Shown here: piece after piece, positions 9,289 through 18,388 of the stretch
Numbering within the stretch: position 1 is the stretch's first letter
Layout: each line of letters begins with the position of its first letter
From: Bifidobacterium saimiriisciurei
Lineage (GTDB): Bacteria > Actinomycetota > Actinomycetes > Actinomycetales > Bifidobacteriaceae
Direction: 5' to 3'
Assembly: GCF_010667655.1 (NCBI RefSeq)
Contig: NZ_WHZU01000002.1
Span: 120,370 to 184,369, forward strand
DNA length: 64,000 nucleotides
The notes under the pieces: generated by a model
The model's input: the letters and a program-made list of their open reading frames with translations, nothing else
Database searches by the model: none
Told to the model about the DNA's origin: nothing
Program-made: the position numbers and the translations under genes

Positions 9289-9325
9289 ACGTTCGGCCGC
9301 CCCTGACGTCGTCCCGACGGTACGG

Positions 9326-10285
9326 TCAGCCTCGCGCCGGACGTTCACCGTCCGTCCGGCGCCTCGGCAGATGAAGCTCGCTGAGCAATATGGCGCAGAA
9401 GATGAGCGCGAAGCCGCATACCGTCGACGTGGTGAGCCGCTCGCCGTAGAAGATGACGGACATGAGCACGCCGAAGATGCTTTCGGTGCTCAGGATGATG
9501 GATGCCTGTGACGTGGGCACGAACTTGATGGCCACGGTCTGGAATATCTGCGCGATGATCGTGGAGCCGATGACGAGGTATGCGAATCCGGCGACGAGGT
9601 CCCATCGCGCCCATCCGGGCTGCGGGGCTCCTTCAAGCAATGACGCGCCACCGAGGAACAATGCGGCGGTGAACACGAACTCCATGAACATCAGCGCCAC
9701 CGGATCGAACTTCCTGGCGAGGATGCCCACGGCCACGAGGTTCGCGGCGAAGAAGAACGCGCCGATGATGGTGTAGACGTCGCCCGCGCCGATCTCGAGC
9801 ACCCCCACGGCGGCGCCTCCTCCCAGGGAGACGAATCCGATGCCGACGATGCAGACCACGGCGGCGAGCATGTGCTGCCAGTTGGGCCGACGGCGGGTGA
9901 TGGCCCAAATGAGGAACGGCACCATGACGCAGTAGGTGTCGGTCAGGAACGCGTTGCGCCCCGGGGGGATGGTCTCAAGCCCCTTGAGCTGGAAAAGGAA
10001 TCCCAGCCAGTAGGTGAGCGCTAGGATGATGCCGGGGACCACGAGCCGCCCCAGCCGGATACGCCGCAGGCGCGGCAGGAAGATGACGCCCATGATCAGG
10101 GCGGCGCTGGAAAGGCGGATGGCCATCATCCACTGCGTGGGAACCGTGGCTTGGATGTGCTTGAGGATGGTGTATCCGGATCCCCATACCGCGGCATTGA
10201 CCAGCAGCATGAGTCGTGCGACATGGGGCGAGACCGCCTTCGGCCTCACGTCGTCCGCACCCGTCTGCATATCCTGCGTTGCCAT
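9326..10285 (-). CDS. EamA/DMT family transporter
   Basis: A 319-residue drug/metabolite transporter superfamily protein with two EamA repeats, about ten hydrophobic segments in all. The first repeat begins LMLLVNAAVWGSGYTILKH and carries the family-typical proline/glycine turn PPGRNAFLTDTYCVMVPF. The second repeat contains STESIFGVLMSVIFYGERLT, the usual end of a DMT repeat. It is expected to export or exchange small metabolites across the cytoplasmic membrane; the substrate cannot be read from sequence. I placed the start at ATG 10285, since the in-frame extension upstream is not membrane-like and overlaps the divergent GH13 gene. The ribosome site is weak (GGGACG about 10 bases upstream). 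Confidence 0.88.
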   Translation of the reverse strand: MATQDMQTGADDVRPKAVSPHVARLMLLVNAAVWGSGYTILKHIQATVPTQWMMAIRLSSAALIMGVIFLPRLRRIRLGRLVVPGIILALTYWLGFLFQLKGLETIPPGRNAFLTDTYCVMVPFLIWAITRRRPNWQHMLAAVVCIVGIGFVSLGGGAAVGVLEIGAGDVYTIIGAFFFAANLVAVGILARKFDPVALMFMEFVFTAALFLGGASLLEGAPQPGWARWDLVAGFAYLVIGSTIIAQIFQTVAIKFVPTSQASIILSTESIFGVLMSVIFYGERLTTSTVCGFALIFCAILLSELHLPRRRTDGERPARG

Positions 10286-10454
10286 CGTCGTTTCGTCCCG
10301 TCTCGCTCTATCCTCTGGGCCAGAGGCGATTATAGCGAATCGCCGGCCATGCCACGCGGGCGTGCGGCACGCGGCCGAAGCCCGTATCATGCGATATAGA
10401 TTGGCTGCATGTTCGCCGGAACGACCCGGCGACACCGAACACAAGGGAGGTCCC

Positions 10455-11801
10455 ATGACCGTCTCGAATACCGCATCGGATTCATCGGAGAAGACCGTGC
10501 CCCAGCCGCCGTTCGCCACGCATGCGATGCCCGATTGGGTGCGTCATGGCATCTGGTGGCATGTATACCCCCTCGGATTCGTGGGCGCGCAGATCCGCCC
10601 CGAAGGCGGACGCCGGTTCCTTGGACGAGGACTGGACGCATTGATTCCATGGCTCGACTACGCCCGTGACCTCGGCGTCTCGGGCCTGCTGCTCGGACCG
10701 ATCTTCGAATCCTCATCGCACGGCTACGACACGATTGACCACATGCATGTGGATGTGCGTCTCGGCGGGGACGAGGCGTTCGACCGGCTCGTCTCCGCCT
10801 GCCATGGCAAAGGACTGCAGATCATCCTCGACGGCGTGTTCAACCATGTGGGCCGCGAGCATCCGGCGGTGAGGGCCGCGCTTGACGGCGACTCGGACAG
10901 CCCCTGGGCCGGACTGGTGAAGGCCCGCACCGGCGAGGACGGCAGACCCGTGCTGGACGTATTCGAAGGCCACGACCGCCTGGTCGACCTCAACCACGAC
11001 TCCCCCGCCACCATACGGTATGTGGCCGAGGTGATGAATCATTGGCTCGACCGCGGCGCCGCCGGCTGGCGTCTTGACGCCGCCTACGCCGTGCCCCCGG
11101 GATTCTGGACGAAGACGCTGCCCGCCGTGCGCGAACGCCATCCGCATTCGTGGATCTTCGGCGAGGTGATCCACGGCGACTACGCGCAGATCGTCAGGGA
11201 TTCCACGATGGATTCGGTCACCGAATACGAACTGTGGAAGGCCATATGGTCGAGCCTGAAGACCCGGAACTTCTACGAATTGGATTGGACGCTCGGCAGG
11301 CACAACAGCTTCCTCGACGCGTTCGTTCCACAGACGTTCGTCGGCAACCATGACGTCACGCGCATCGCCAGCCAGGTCGGCGCGGACAAGGCGGTGCTTG
11401 CGCTCGCCGTGCTCATGACGGTGGGCGGCACGCCGAGCGTCTATTACGGCGACGAGCAGGGGTATACGGGCATCAAACGCGAATGCCTCGGCGGCGACGA
11501 CGACATCCGCCCGATGTTTCCCGCCTCGCCCGACGAATTGTCGGCGCTGGGCGAGCCGATATATCGTGCGCATCAGAATCTCATCGGGCTGCGCCGACGC
11601 AATCCGTGGCTGGTCGAGGCCCGCACGCAGACGCTGCGGCTGGAGAACGAACGATACGTCTACCGTTCCGTGAGCGCCGACGGCGCGCAGGGCCTTGTCG
11701 TCGACTTCGACATCGCGAACCGACCGTCCGTCACCATCGCCGACGACGCCGGTACGGTGCTGTACCGATACGAGGGGCATGCGGGCGGCGGGACCATATA
11801 G
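10455..11801 (+). CDS. GH13 alpha-amylase family glycosidase
   Basis: A 448-residue cytoplasmic GH13 enzyme without signal peptide. The four conserved regions are present: DGVFNHV (region I), GWRLDAAY with nucleophile Asp208 (II), FGEVIHG with acid/base Glu237 (III) and FVGNHDVTR with Asp300 (IV). The catalytic barrel starts directly at about residue 30 and a short C-terminal beta domain follows residue 370. The size and absence of accessory domains fit an intracellular alpha-glucosidase or maltodextrin hydrolase; subfamily and specificity are not determined. AAGGGAGG four bases before ATG 10455 fixes the start. It is a monocistronic unit divergent from the EamA transporter. Confidence 0.9.
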   Translation: MTVSNTASDSSEKTVPQPPFATHAMPDWVRHGIWWHVYPLGFVGAQIRPEGGRRFLGRGLDALIPWLDYARDLGVSGLLLGPIFESSSHGYDTIDHMHVDVRLGGDEAFDRLVSACHGKGLQIILDGVFNHVGREHPAVRAALDGDSDSPWAGLVKARTGEDGRPVLDVFEGHDRLVDLNHDSPATIRYVAEVMNHWLDRGAAGWRLDAAYAVPPGFWTKTLPAVRERHPHSWIFGEVIHGDYAQIVRDSTMDSVTEYELWKAIWSSLKTRNFYELDWTLGRHNSFLDAFVPQTFVGNHDVTRIASQVGADKAVLALAVLMTVGGTPSVYYGDEQGYTGIKRECLGGDDDIRPMFPASPDELSALGEPIYRAHQNLIGLRRRNPWLVEARTQTLRLENERYVYRSVSADGAQGLVVDFDIANRPSVTIADDAGTVLYRYEGHAGGGTI

Positions 11802-11847
11802 CATCCAGCATTTGCGCCGCCCGCGCCCATGCCACCCGACGCCTCGG

Positions 11848-12675
11848 CTACTTCGCGTACTGTTCGAGATGCGGGTCGACGGAGTGGACCACGTCCACAA
11901 GGTCGCCGTTGCTGAGCATGGGCTTCTGGAACTCGCGCCATGGATCGACCTTCACCTCCCAGCGGCCGATTGCCTCGTTGAACACGGGGCGTGCGGTCTG
12001 CTCCCAGCGTACGCGCTGCGAGGTGCGGCCGGTGTTGGGGTCGCGCCGCGAATAATGCAGGCACGTGCAGTTGGTGATGGTCCATGCGTCGTCGGAGGTA
12101 CGACGCAGGAACTCCTCGTCGGAGATGTCCTCCAGGGTGAGCATGAGCGCGAACATGAAATCGCCATGGGAGACGGCGACCACGGACTCCGCCTCGGCGC
12201 GGCGGTTGAGCGACGTAAGCAGGTTGTGCACGCGGTCCTCAGCCACGTCGGCGATGGATTCGCCGGCCGGCGGGCGCCAGTACAGGGGATCGGTGTGCTT
12301 GAACATCCAGTTGCGCGAATAGTTGGTGCGGAACTCCTCCTGGGTGATGGTGTTGATCTCGCCCCATGAGCGTTCGCGCAGCACGCGCGTCTCCTCCCAC
12401 CGGGCCTTGGGCAGCGCCATGGTGGCCGCCGTCTCGCGGGTGCGCACGTATGGCGAGACCAGGTAACGGTCGAAGAGCGGCTGCTGCTCGACCAGCCACC
12501 GGCCGATGCAGTCGGCCTGCTTGCGGCCGGTGGCCGTGAGCCTCCAGGATCGGTCGGGGACGGTGACGTTGTCCTGCGTGTAGAGCGAATTGTCCCCTTG
12601 TTCTCCGGCCTTGACGATGACATTCGCCTCCGACTCGCCATGTCGGATGACGTACAGATCCAATGGCATTCCCAT
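11848..12675 (-). CDS. Histidine phosphatase (phosphoglycerate mutase-like) family protein
   Basis: A 275-residue member of the histidine phosphatase superfamily. The N-terminal catalytic motif is VIRHGESEAN (catalytic His in RHG). It also has SPYVRTRETA, a catalytic glutamate region RERSWGE, and the second histidine in VVAVSHGDFMF. It is longer than dPGM-type glycolytic mutases and has a C-terminal extension of about 50 residues, so it is more likely a broad-specificity phosphatase than the glycolytic enzyme. A ribosome site GAGGT lies upstream of ATG 12675; ATG 12669 is also possible. Confidence 0.85.
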   Translation of the reverse strand: MGMPLDLYVIRHGESEANVIVKAGEQGDNSLYTQDNVTVPDRSWRLTATGRKQADCIGRWLVEQQPLFDRYLVSPYVRTRETAATMALPKARWEETRVLRERSWGEINTITQEEFRTNYSRNWMFKHTDPLYWRPPAGESIADVAEDRVHNLLTSLNRRAEAESVVAVSHGDFMFALMLTLEDISDEEFLRRTSDDAWTITNCTCLHYSRRDPNTGRTSQRVRWEQTARPVFNEAIGRWEVKVDPWREFQKPMLSNGDLVDVVHSVDPHLEQYAK

Positions 12676-12875
12676 GCCGTATACCTCATTTCACATGTTC
12701 ACAATGGTTACGTTCGAGGCACCGATGCCTCATCGTGGTATTCACCATAGCCGATGACCCGCATCCGTTCGCTACCGGATGATGGAACCCTTGGTGAAAT
12801 TCTGGAAAAATCCGGTTGACGGCGACACGCCCGGTCGGGACAATGGGAAGCCGCTATACCGAACGAGGAGAGATG

Positions 12876-14282
12876 ATGGCCAACACCACCGACAACCATG
12901 CCGAAACCGCCACCGCCGCATCCGGAAGGACCGCCCGGCTTGGCTCCAGGGCCCGCGTGCTGATGACGTTCACGTTCTTCTCCATGTTCTTCGGCGCCGG
13001 CAACCTCATCTTCCCGCCGTTCGTCGGAGCCCAGGCCGGCGCGATGACGCCGATGGCGGCTGCCGGCTTCATCATCTCCGCCGTGGGATTGCCGATTCTC
13101 GGCGTGGTGGCGGTCTCGCTCGCCGGCGGGTTCGAGCAGCTGGCGGGCCGAGTGTCCCCGAAATTCGCCTCGCTGCTGGGGCTCGCCATCATCCTGACGA
13201 TCGGCCCGTGCTTCGCCATCCCCCGAACGGCGACCACGTCGTTCGAGATGGCGATCGTACCGTTCACCGGCTCGATGCCGCAAACGCTCTCATGGCTGCC
13301 CCAGCTCCTCTATTCCGCGACGTTCTTCGCCGTCTCGTTCATTCTTTCGGCACACCCGGAAAGGCTGTCCAAAACGCTGGGCCGTTTCATGGGACCGTTG
13401 CTGCTGGCACTCATCGCCGTACTGTTCGTGGCCTGCGTCGTCAGGCATTCCAGCGGATTCGCCGCACCGATGGGCGATTACGTCTCCGGTCAGGTGTCGC
13501 GTGGTTTCCTCGACGGATACCAGACCATGGACCTGCTGGCGGCACTGTATTTCGGCATCGTGATCTCGGCGAACGTACGTTCGCGGGGCATCGGCGACGA
13601 ATCGCAGGTGCGCAGGGAGACGGCGCTCGCCGGCGTCGGCACCGGCATGCTGCTCATCATCATCTATGGCGTGCTGGCATATATGGGTGCGGCGTCCGGT
13701 TCGATAGCCGCAATCGATCCCGCGCACGATACGGGCGCCACGGTGCTGACGAATCTGACCGCCGCGTTGTTCGGCCCGTTCGGCACGGCGTTCGTGGGAT
13801 TGGTGTTCGTCATCGCCTGTCTGAATGTGTGCACCGGATTGATCTCGACCTGCGGCACGTATTTCATGAACCGTTTTCCCGTCGTGGCGGGCCATCGCAT
13901 GAAATACCGTACCTGGGGCGCGATCTTCGCCGTGTTCAGCTTCGTGGTGTCGAACGCCGGCCTGAGCATGATCATCAAGGTGTCGGTGCCGGTGCTTTCG
14001 GCCCTGTATCCCATGGCCATCGTGCTGGTGGCGCTGACGCTGACGCATCATGTGTTCGCCGACCGGTTCCCCCGCGTGTACTTCTGGACGGTGCTGCTGG
14101 TGGGCGCGGTGGCGGCGCTCGGCTGCATCGCCAGTCTTGTCGCCGTGTTCGGCGGCGCGCTGCCGTGGCTGGATGCGACGCTTGGCCTGCTGCCGTTGTA
14201 TGACGCCCAGCTGGGCTGGCTTACGCCGGCCGCAGTGGGCGTCGTCATCGGCATGGTCGACAGCGTGATGCGGCGCCGCTGA
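12876..14282 (+). CDS. brnQ: Branched-chain amino acid carrier (LIVCS family)
   Basis: A 468-residue sodium- or proton-coupled branched-chain amino acid transporter. The family signature FFGAGNLIFPPFVG lies in the first membrane segment (about residues 35-55), followed by GGFEQLAGRVSP and TIGPCFAIPRTATTSFE. About twelve hydrophobic segments are present, and length agrees with BrnQ proteins (about 430-470). GAGGAG five bases before ATG 12876 supports this start; ATG 12873 immediately precedes it. It is convergent with the SDR gene. Confidence 0.92.
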   Translation: MANTTDNHAETATAASGRTARLGSRARVLMTFTFFSMFFGAGNLIFPPFVGAQAGAMTPMAAAGFIISAVGLPILGVVAVSLAGGFEQLAGRVSPKFASLLGLAIILTIGPCFAIPRTATTSFEMAIVPFTGSMPQTLSWLPQLLYSATFFAVSFILSAHPERLSKTLGRFMGPLLLALIAVLFVACVVRHSSGFAAPMGDYVSGQVSRGFLDGYQTMDLLAALYFGIVISANVRSRGIGDESQVRRETALAGVGTGMLLIIIYGVLAYMGAASGSIAAIDPAHDTGATVLTNLTAALFGPFGTAFVGLVFVIACLNVCTGLISTCGTYFMNRFPVVAGHRMKYRTWGAIFAVFSFVVSNAGLSMIIKVSVPVLSALYPMAIVLVALTLTHHVFADRFPRVYFWTVLLVGAVAALGCIASLVAVFGGALPWLDATLGLLPLYDAQLGWLTPAAVGVVIGMVDSVMRRR

Positions 14283-14323
14283 CCGGGCGCGCCGCCGGAT
14301 CAACGGCGCCGGCAATCGGCGAC

Positions 14324-15034
14324 TCAGCGGTAGTTTCGTTCGATGAGGATGTCGGAGACGGTGAGGTTGGCGTCGTTGACAAGATTGAACAGGATAACCT
14401 CCGCCAGCTCGGCAGGGCTCATGAACGAGTGCTGCTTCTCCAATGACACATAGTCGTGGCTGTCGCGGTAGAAGTCGGTGTCGATGCCGCCAGGGTACAC
14501 GCCCACGACCTTCACGCTGCTGCCCTTGTACGCGGCCTTGAGGCTCTGCGTATAGCCCCTCTCCCCCCATTTGGTGGCGCAGTACACGGATTCGTTCGCA
14601 TTGCCCCGGGTGGCGGCGGTGCTCATGACGTTCGCAATCTTGAGATCCCGCTCCCCTGTGACGCGCAGCGTCTCGACACTCCACAGAATCATGCCCCTAA
14701 GCCCTTTGAGACATTTGTCCACGTCAGCGGCCTCGTATTTCGCCGGTTCCTTGAACGACGGCTGGCCGGCGTTGTTGATGAGCAGGTCGATATGACCGAT
14801 TCCGGCGATTTCGGCCACGGATTTCTTGACGAACAGTTCGTCGGAGACATCGCCGACGAAGCCATGGTACGAGTCGGCGGGGAATTCCCTGGCCAGTTCG
14901 ACCTGACGCTCCTCGTTGAAGTCGATGCCGGCCACGAACCAGCCCCTGCCGATCAGCTGTCGGGCGAGCTCATAGCCGAGGCCCATGGCGCTGCCGGTGA
15001 CGATGGCGAGTTTCTTTCCCGTGTTCGTGCTCAT
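14324..15034 (-). CDS. SDR family NAD(P)-dependent oxidoreductase
   Basis: A 236-residue classical short-chain dehydrogenase. The cofactor motif is TGSAMGLG at about residues 13-20, the NNAG motif appears at about 90, and the catalytic Ser is followed by the YCATK pair (YxxxK). The acidic residue after beta-2 (GIDFNEER) suggests NAD preference. The C-terminus lacks extensions. GGAAGGAA precedes ATG 15034 by six bases. The substrate is unknown and the neighbours give no pathway hint. Confidence 0.9.
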   Translation of the reverse strand: MSTNTGKKLAIVTGSAMGLGYELARQLIGRGWFVAGIDFNEERQVELAREFPADSYHGFVGDVSDELFVKKSVAEIAGIGHIDLLINNAGQPSFKEPAKYEAADVDKCLKGLRGMILWSVETLRVTGERDLKIANVMSTAATRGNANESVYCATKWGERGYTQSLKAAYKGSSVKVVGVYPGGIDTDFYRDSHDYVSLEKQHSFMSPAELAEVILFNLVNDANLTVSDILIERNYR

Positions 15035-15137
15035 GTTGTTCCTTCCGTGGATGATCCTGATCACCGGATTACCGACCTTGGTCATCGTCCGGCGTCCATG
15101 CCGGTCGCGGCGGTTCCGCTTCGATGATAACGCCGAA

Positions 15138-15150
15138 GTCCACGTTACGG
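15138..15150 (+). promoter_or_regulatory. 13-base motif shared upstream of both TauE paralogues (copy 1)
   Basis: GTCCACGTTACGG occurs 82 bases before the first TauE start and again, identically, at 16072-16084, 86 bases before the second. Surrounding sequence is much less alike, so this may be a retained operator or promoter element. Confidence 0.4.
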
Positions 15151-15232
15151 CCGGATATCGTCCGCACCGTTGCCCGACGATTATCATCGGTTGCGTTTCG
15201 TACTCATCCGACCGTTATCGAACAGGAGCGTC

Positions 15233-16021
15233 ATGACCATTGCGGGAGTTTCGGCGGTCACCCTGCTGCTGGTGCTGATCGCAGGTTTCGGCACCGGTTT
15301 CATAGGGTATGCCACCGGTGCGGCGTCGCTGGTGTCCTATCCGTCGCTGCTGGCCATCGGCGTGCCTCCGGTATTGGCGGACACCACGAACACCGTGGGC
15401 ATGCTGGGCACCGACATAGGCGGCCTGCTCTCCGCCCGCAAGGAGCTTTCCGGCCATCGCGCGCGAGTCATCATCTATGCGGTCATCGGTGTCATCGGCG
15501 GTGTAGCCGGCGCATTGCTGCTGATCGAGCTGCCGCCCGTCGTATTCGAGTATCTCGCCCCGCCGCTCATCCTGTTCAGCGCCATCACCATCGTGGCCGA
15601 TCCCGGCAAACGCATCGCAAATGCGAATGCAACGGTTCCGGACCGAGACGATCCACGCCGTGATTCGTGGTGGATGTGGCTGGGCGTGGTGTTCGCCTGC
15701 GTGTACAACGGGTATTTCGGCGCGGGTGCCGGCACGCTCACCATAGCCGTGCTCGGGCTGGGACGCGTCGGGTCGTTCCATGAGATCAACGCGTTGAAGA
15801 CCGTCATCGGATTCGGGTCGAACGTCACCGCCGCCGTGTTGTTCATCGCGCGGGGCACGGTGAACTGGCCGTACGCCATCGCCTTGGGCGCCGGCTGCTT
15901 CATCGGCGGTGCGCTGGCCCCTCCCGTCACCCGCCATATTCCCGCGAATATCATGCGCATGGTGGCCATGGTCGCCGGTGTCCTTCTCGCTGGGGTTCTG
16001 GGATGGAGCACCTATCGCTGA
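15233..16021 (+). CDS. Sulfite exporter TauE/SafE family permease (paralogue 1)
   Basis: A 262-residue membrane protein of the TauE/SafE (DUF81) family, with about eight hydrophobic segments in two repeats. It begins MTIAGVSAVTLLLVLIAG and has family-typical YPSLLAIGVPPVLADTTNTVG in the first half and NGYFGAGAGTLTIAVLGL in the second. These proteins are thought to export sulfite, sulfoacetate or related organic anions; the substrate here is unknown. CAGGAG four bases before ATG 15233 supports the start. A close paralogue lies 149 bases downstream in the same orientation. Confidence 0.9.
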   Translation: MTIAGVSAVTLLLVLIAGFGTGFIGYATGAASLVSYPSLLAIGVPPVLADTTNTVGMLGTDIGGLLSARKELSGHRARVIIYAVIGVIGGVAGALLLIELPPVVFEYLAPPLILFSAITIVADPGKRIANANATVPDRDDPRRDSWWMWLGVVFACVYNGYFGAGAGTLTIAVLGLGRVGSFHEINALKTVIGFGSNVTAAVLFIARGTVNWPYAIALGAGCFIGGALAPPVTRHIPANIMRMVAMVAGVLLAGVLGWSTYR

Positions 16022-16071
16022 CACTGCCGATGATAGAGGACACAAGCAATCGTATGAAACATACGGCAACG

Positions 16072-16084
16072 GTCCACGTTACGG
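16072..16084 (+). promoter_or_regulatory. 13-base motif shared upstream of both TauE paralogues (copy 2)
   Basis: This is the second identical copy of GTCCACGTTACGG, placed at almost the same distance from the start codon as copy 1. It suggests each paralogue keeps its own promoter or operator rather than forming a simple operon. Confidence 0.4.
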
Positions 16085-16170
16085 TCAGACGTTCGACCGA
16101 CCGGTGGCGAATGGCTATGCTCGCTTGTTGTTCAATTCGTTTTCGATGACGACATGATGTGAGGAAGACC

Positions 16171-17016
16171 ATGACCATTGCCGGAATCTCGGTAGTCACT
16201 TTGCTGCTCGTACTGCTCGCCGGCATCGGCGCCGGGTTCGTCGGCTACGCGGTCGGCGCCTCGTCGCTGGTCTCCTATCCCGCCTTGCTGGCCATCGGCG
16301 TGCCGCCGGTATTGGCGAACACCACGAACACCGTGGGCGTGGTCGGCACCGGCGTGGGCGGATGCCTTTCCGCCCGCAAGGAGCTGACCGGACATCGCAC
16401 GCGCGTCATCATCTATGCGACCATAGGCGTGGTCGGCGGTATCGTCGGCGGTCTGCTGCTGCTGGAACTCCCCCCGGCCGTGTTCGAATATCTGGTGCCG
16501 CCACTCATCCTGTTCAGCGCGCTCATCATCGCGTTCAACCCGAAAGAACGTGCCCACGCCCGAGACTCCGTCGGCAAGGCGCTGGGTCCGGATTCGGCGC
16601 AGGCGCGTGAGGCCGTGGAACGCGAACTGGCCAAACCGAAGGACGACGTGCGCAAGGACCCGTGGTGGATGTGGCTGGGCGTGAGCTTCGTCGGCATCTA
16701 CAGCGGCTACTTCGGCGCGGGCGCCGGCACGTTCGCGCTCGCCATCCTCGACCTCGGCCATATCGGCAAGTTCCATGAGATCAACGCGCTGAAGACCGTC
16801 ATCGGATTCGGCGCGAACATCACCGCGGCCATCATGTTCATCGTGCGAGGATCCGTCAACTGGCCGTTCGCCGTCGCCCTGTGCGCCGGATGCTTCCTCG
16901 GCAGCTACATCGCGCCGCCCATCACTCGCCGCATCCCCGCCAGAATCATGCGCGCGGCGGCGGTGCTCGCCGGCGTCATCCTGGCGGCCAAGCTCGGATG
17001 GAGCACGTATCTGTGA
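16171..17016 (+). CDS. Sulfite exporter TauE/SafE family permease (paralogue 2)
   Basis: A 281-residue paralogue of the preceding gene; the first 130 residues agree at roughly three of four positions by eye. It has the same two-repeat membrane layout (NTTNTVGVVGTGVGG, SGYFGAGAGTFALAILDL). It differs by a longer charged loop at about residues 130-165 (KERAHARDSVGKALG onward) between the two halves. ATG 16171 has GAGGAAG directly upstream; a GTG at 16159 is in frame but less likely. Tandem duplication with divergence of the central loop may mean a shifted substrate or a heteromeric exporter. Confidence 0.9.
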   Translation: MTIAGISVVTLLLVLLAGIGAGFVGYAVGASSLVSYPALLAIGVPPVLANTTNTVGVVGTGVGGCLSARKELTGHRTRVIIYATIGVVGGIVGGLLLLELPPAVFEYLVPPLILFSALIIAFNPKERAHARDSVGKALGPDSAQAREAVERELAKPKDDVRKDPWWMWLGVSFVGIYSGYFGAGAGTFALAILDLGHIGKFHEINALKTVIGFGANITAAIMFIVRGSVNWPFAVALCAGCFLGSYIAPPITRRIPARIMRAAAVLAGVILAAKLGWSTYL

Positions 17017-17064
17017 CTTGCCTTCGCAATCGTCCGGCGGTCATGAACCGCGCGGTGGATGCGG

Positions 17065-18345
17065 CTATGCGCCAAGCGATCTGACGGCACTTGCCGACAG
17101 TGTCTTCAACACGTCGAACAGCAGGGTGCGGGTCTCGCGGTCGGTACCGCGCGCCGCGTCGAGAATCTTCGGCAGCGCCGTGGACCAGTTCGCGGCCAGC
17201 TCGGAAAACCGGTCGTATCCGGCGGCGGCGAAGATCTGGTAGGTTTCGTCGATGACCTTGCGGCGGCGTTCGGGAGGCACGGCCTCCAGCCATGCGTCCA
17301 CGACCCTGCCGATATAGGCGGCGGGGTCGCCGATGGTTTCGGCCGTGCGGAACCCGCCGGATTCGCCGGAGCGGGCGCCTTCGGCCACCTGCCAGCTGAG
17401 CCCCATATGCTGCATGATGCCGGTCTCGTCCGATATGACCACGGTATAGTCATTCACCGTATGCAGCAGCATTCCGATGATCGAGGATTCCGGCACGGTC
17501 TTGTGTATGCGTCCGGCGATGGCATGGAATGCCGCCGTGTCGGCCGTCGATTGGGGCAGTCCCGGACCGTCATGGGAGAACACCGCGCCGATTCGTTCGG
17601 ACCGACCGGTGACGGGGGCCGATGGCGACGGCACCAGGCCAAGGCGACGCGCCCGCTCCCCTATACCGTCAAGATCGGATTGCACGATGCCGGTGGCGGC
17701 ATACACCGCCATGTTGCCGCCCTTGGAATGTCCGCCGACCATCACAGCCGGAGCATGACCGCCGGGGAAGCCCGCGGACCGGTCGATGATGGATTCGAGA
17801 TAGGCCATGGCGTTCCGCTGCGCCGGCACCGGGCACCGGAACGCCATGTTGAAGTCCTCCTTCCACCCGACAAGCGTGCCATCGGTGCCGCGGAAGGCCA
17901 CGTACAGCAGTCCGTTCATCACGGCGTCGCCGACGGCGGAGCCTTTGGGGCTCCTGGCGGGCCGGGCCCTTCCGATTCCCGCGCAGTCGCCGAGGTCGAA
18001 GGTCATGGCCGCGAACTGCATCTCCTCGCCGACGTCATATCGTTCGACATATTCCCCCACCCGCAGCCCGCGGAATCGCGGGGACTCGCAGATCGCGCGC
18101 AGCAGGTCGGCCCGCGATGCGTTGAGCCGCTCGGACCCCGTATCGAACATGCGGGGGTAGTCCTCGGCCCGCAGCAGCATCGTGATCGGCACGGTGTCCA
18201 CGGATCTGGCGCGGCCGTATCGGGGCACGACTTGCGGCGCATGCATGTAGGCCAGTTCCGAAAACACCAATGAATCGACCTCGTTGAACTCCAGTTCTGC
18301 GAAGTCGCGAAACTCGTTGCGCACGTAATCGACGATGTTGCCCAT
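17065..18345 (-). CDS. DUF2974 (Mbeg1-like) alpha/beta hydrolase
   Basis: A 426-residue protein of the DUF2974/Mbeg1-like family, lipase-like alpha/beta hydrolases of unknown substrate. It starts MGNIVDYVRNEF, with a family-typical FAELEFNEVDSLVFSELAY segment near residue 15. The nucleophile elbow is GHSKGGNMAVYAA (GxSxG) at about residue 220, and SHDGPG follows near 270. No signal peptide is present, so it appears cytoplasmic. GGGAAGGA upstream of ATG 18345 fixes the start. It lies 43 bases after mazG in the same direction and may be co-transcribed with it. Confidence 0.85.
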   Translation of the reverse strand: MGNIVDYVRNEFRDFAELEFNEVDSLVFSELAYMHAPQVVPRYGRARSVDTVPITMLLRAEDYPRMFDTGSERLNASRADLLRAICESPRFRGLRVGEYVERYDVGEEMQFAAMTFDLGDCAGIGRARPARSPKGSAVGDAVMNGLLYVAFRGTDGTLVGWKEDFNMAFRCPVPAQRNAMAYLESIIDRSAGFPGGHAPAVMVGGHSKGGNMAVYAATGIVQSDLDGIGERARRLGLVPSPSAPVTGRSERIGAVFSHDGPGLPQSTADTAAFHAIAGRIHKTVPESSIIGMLLHTVNDYTVVISDETGIMQHMGLSWQVAEGARSGESGGFRTAETIGDPAAYIGRVVDAWLEAVPPERRRKVIDETYQIFAAAGYDRFSELAANWSTALPKILDAARGTDRETRTLLFDVLKTLSASAVRSLGA

Positions 18346-18388
18346 GCCGGTCCTTCCCCGTTGCCCTCGTTGCCCTTCGATGCGGAAA

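Noticed and set aside
12779..14203. Alternative-frame long ORF overlapping brnQ
   Set aside because: No membrane segments or motifs; brnQ in the other frame has the full LIVCS signature and a ribosome site.
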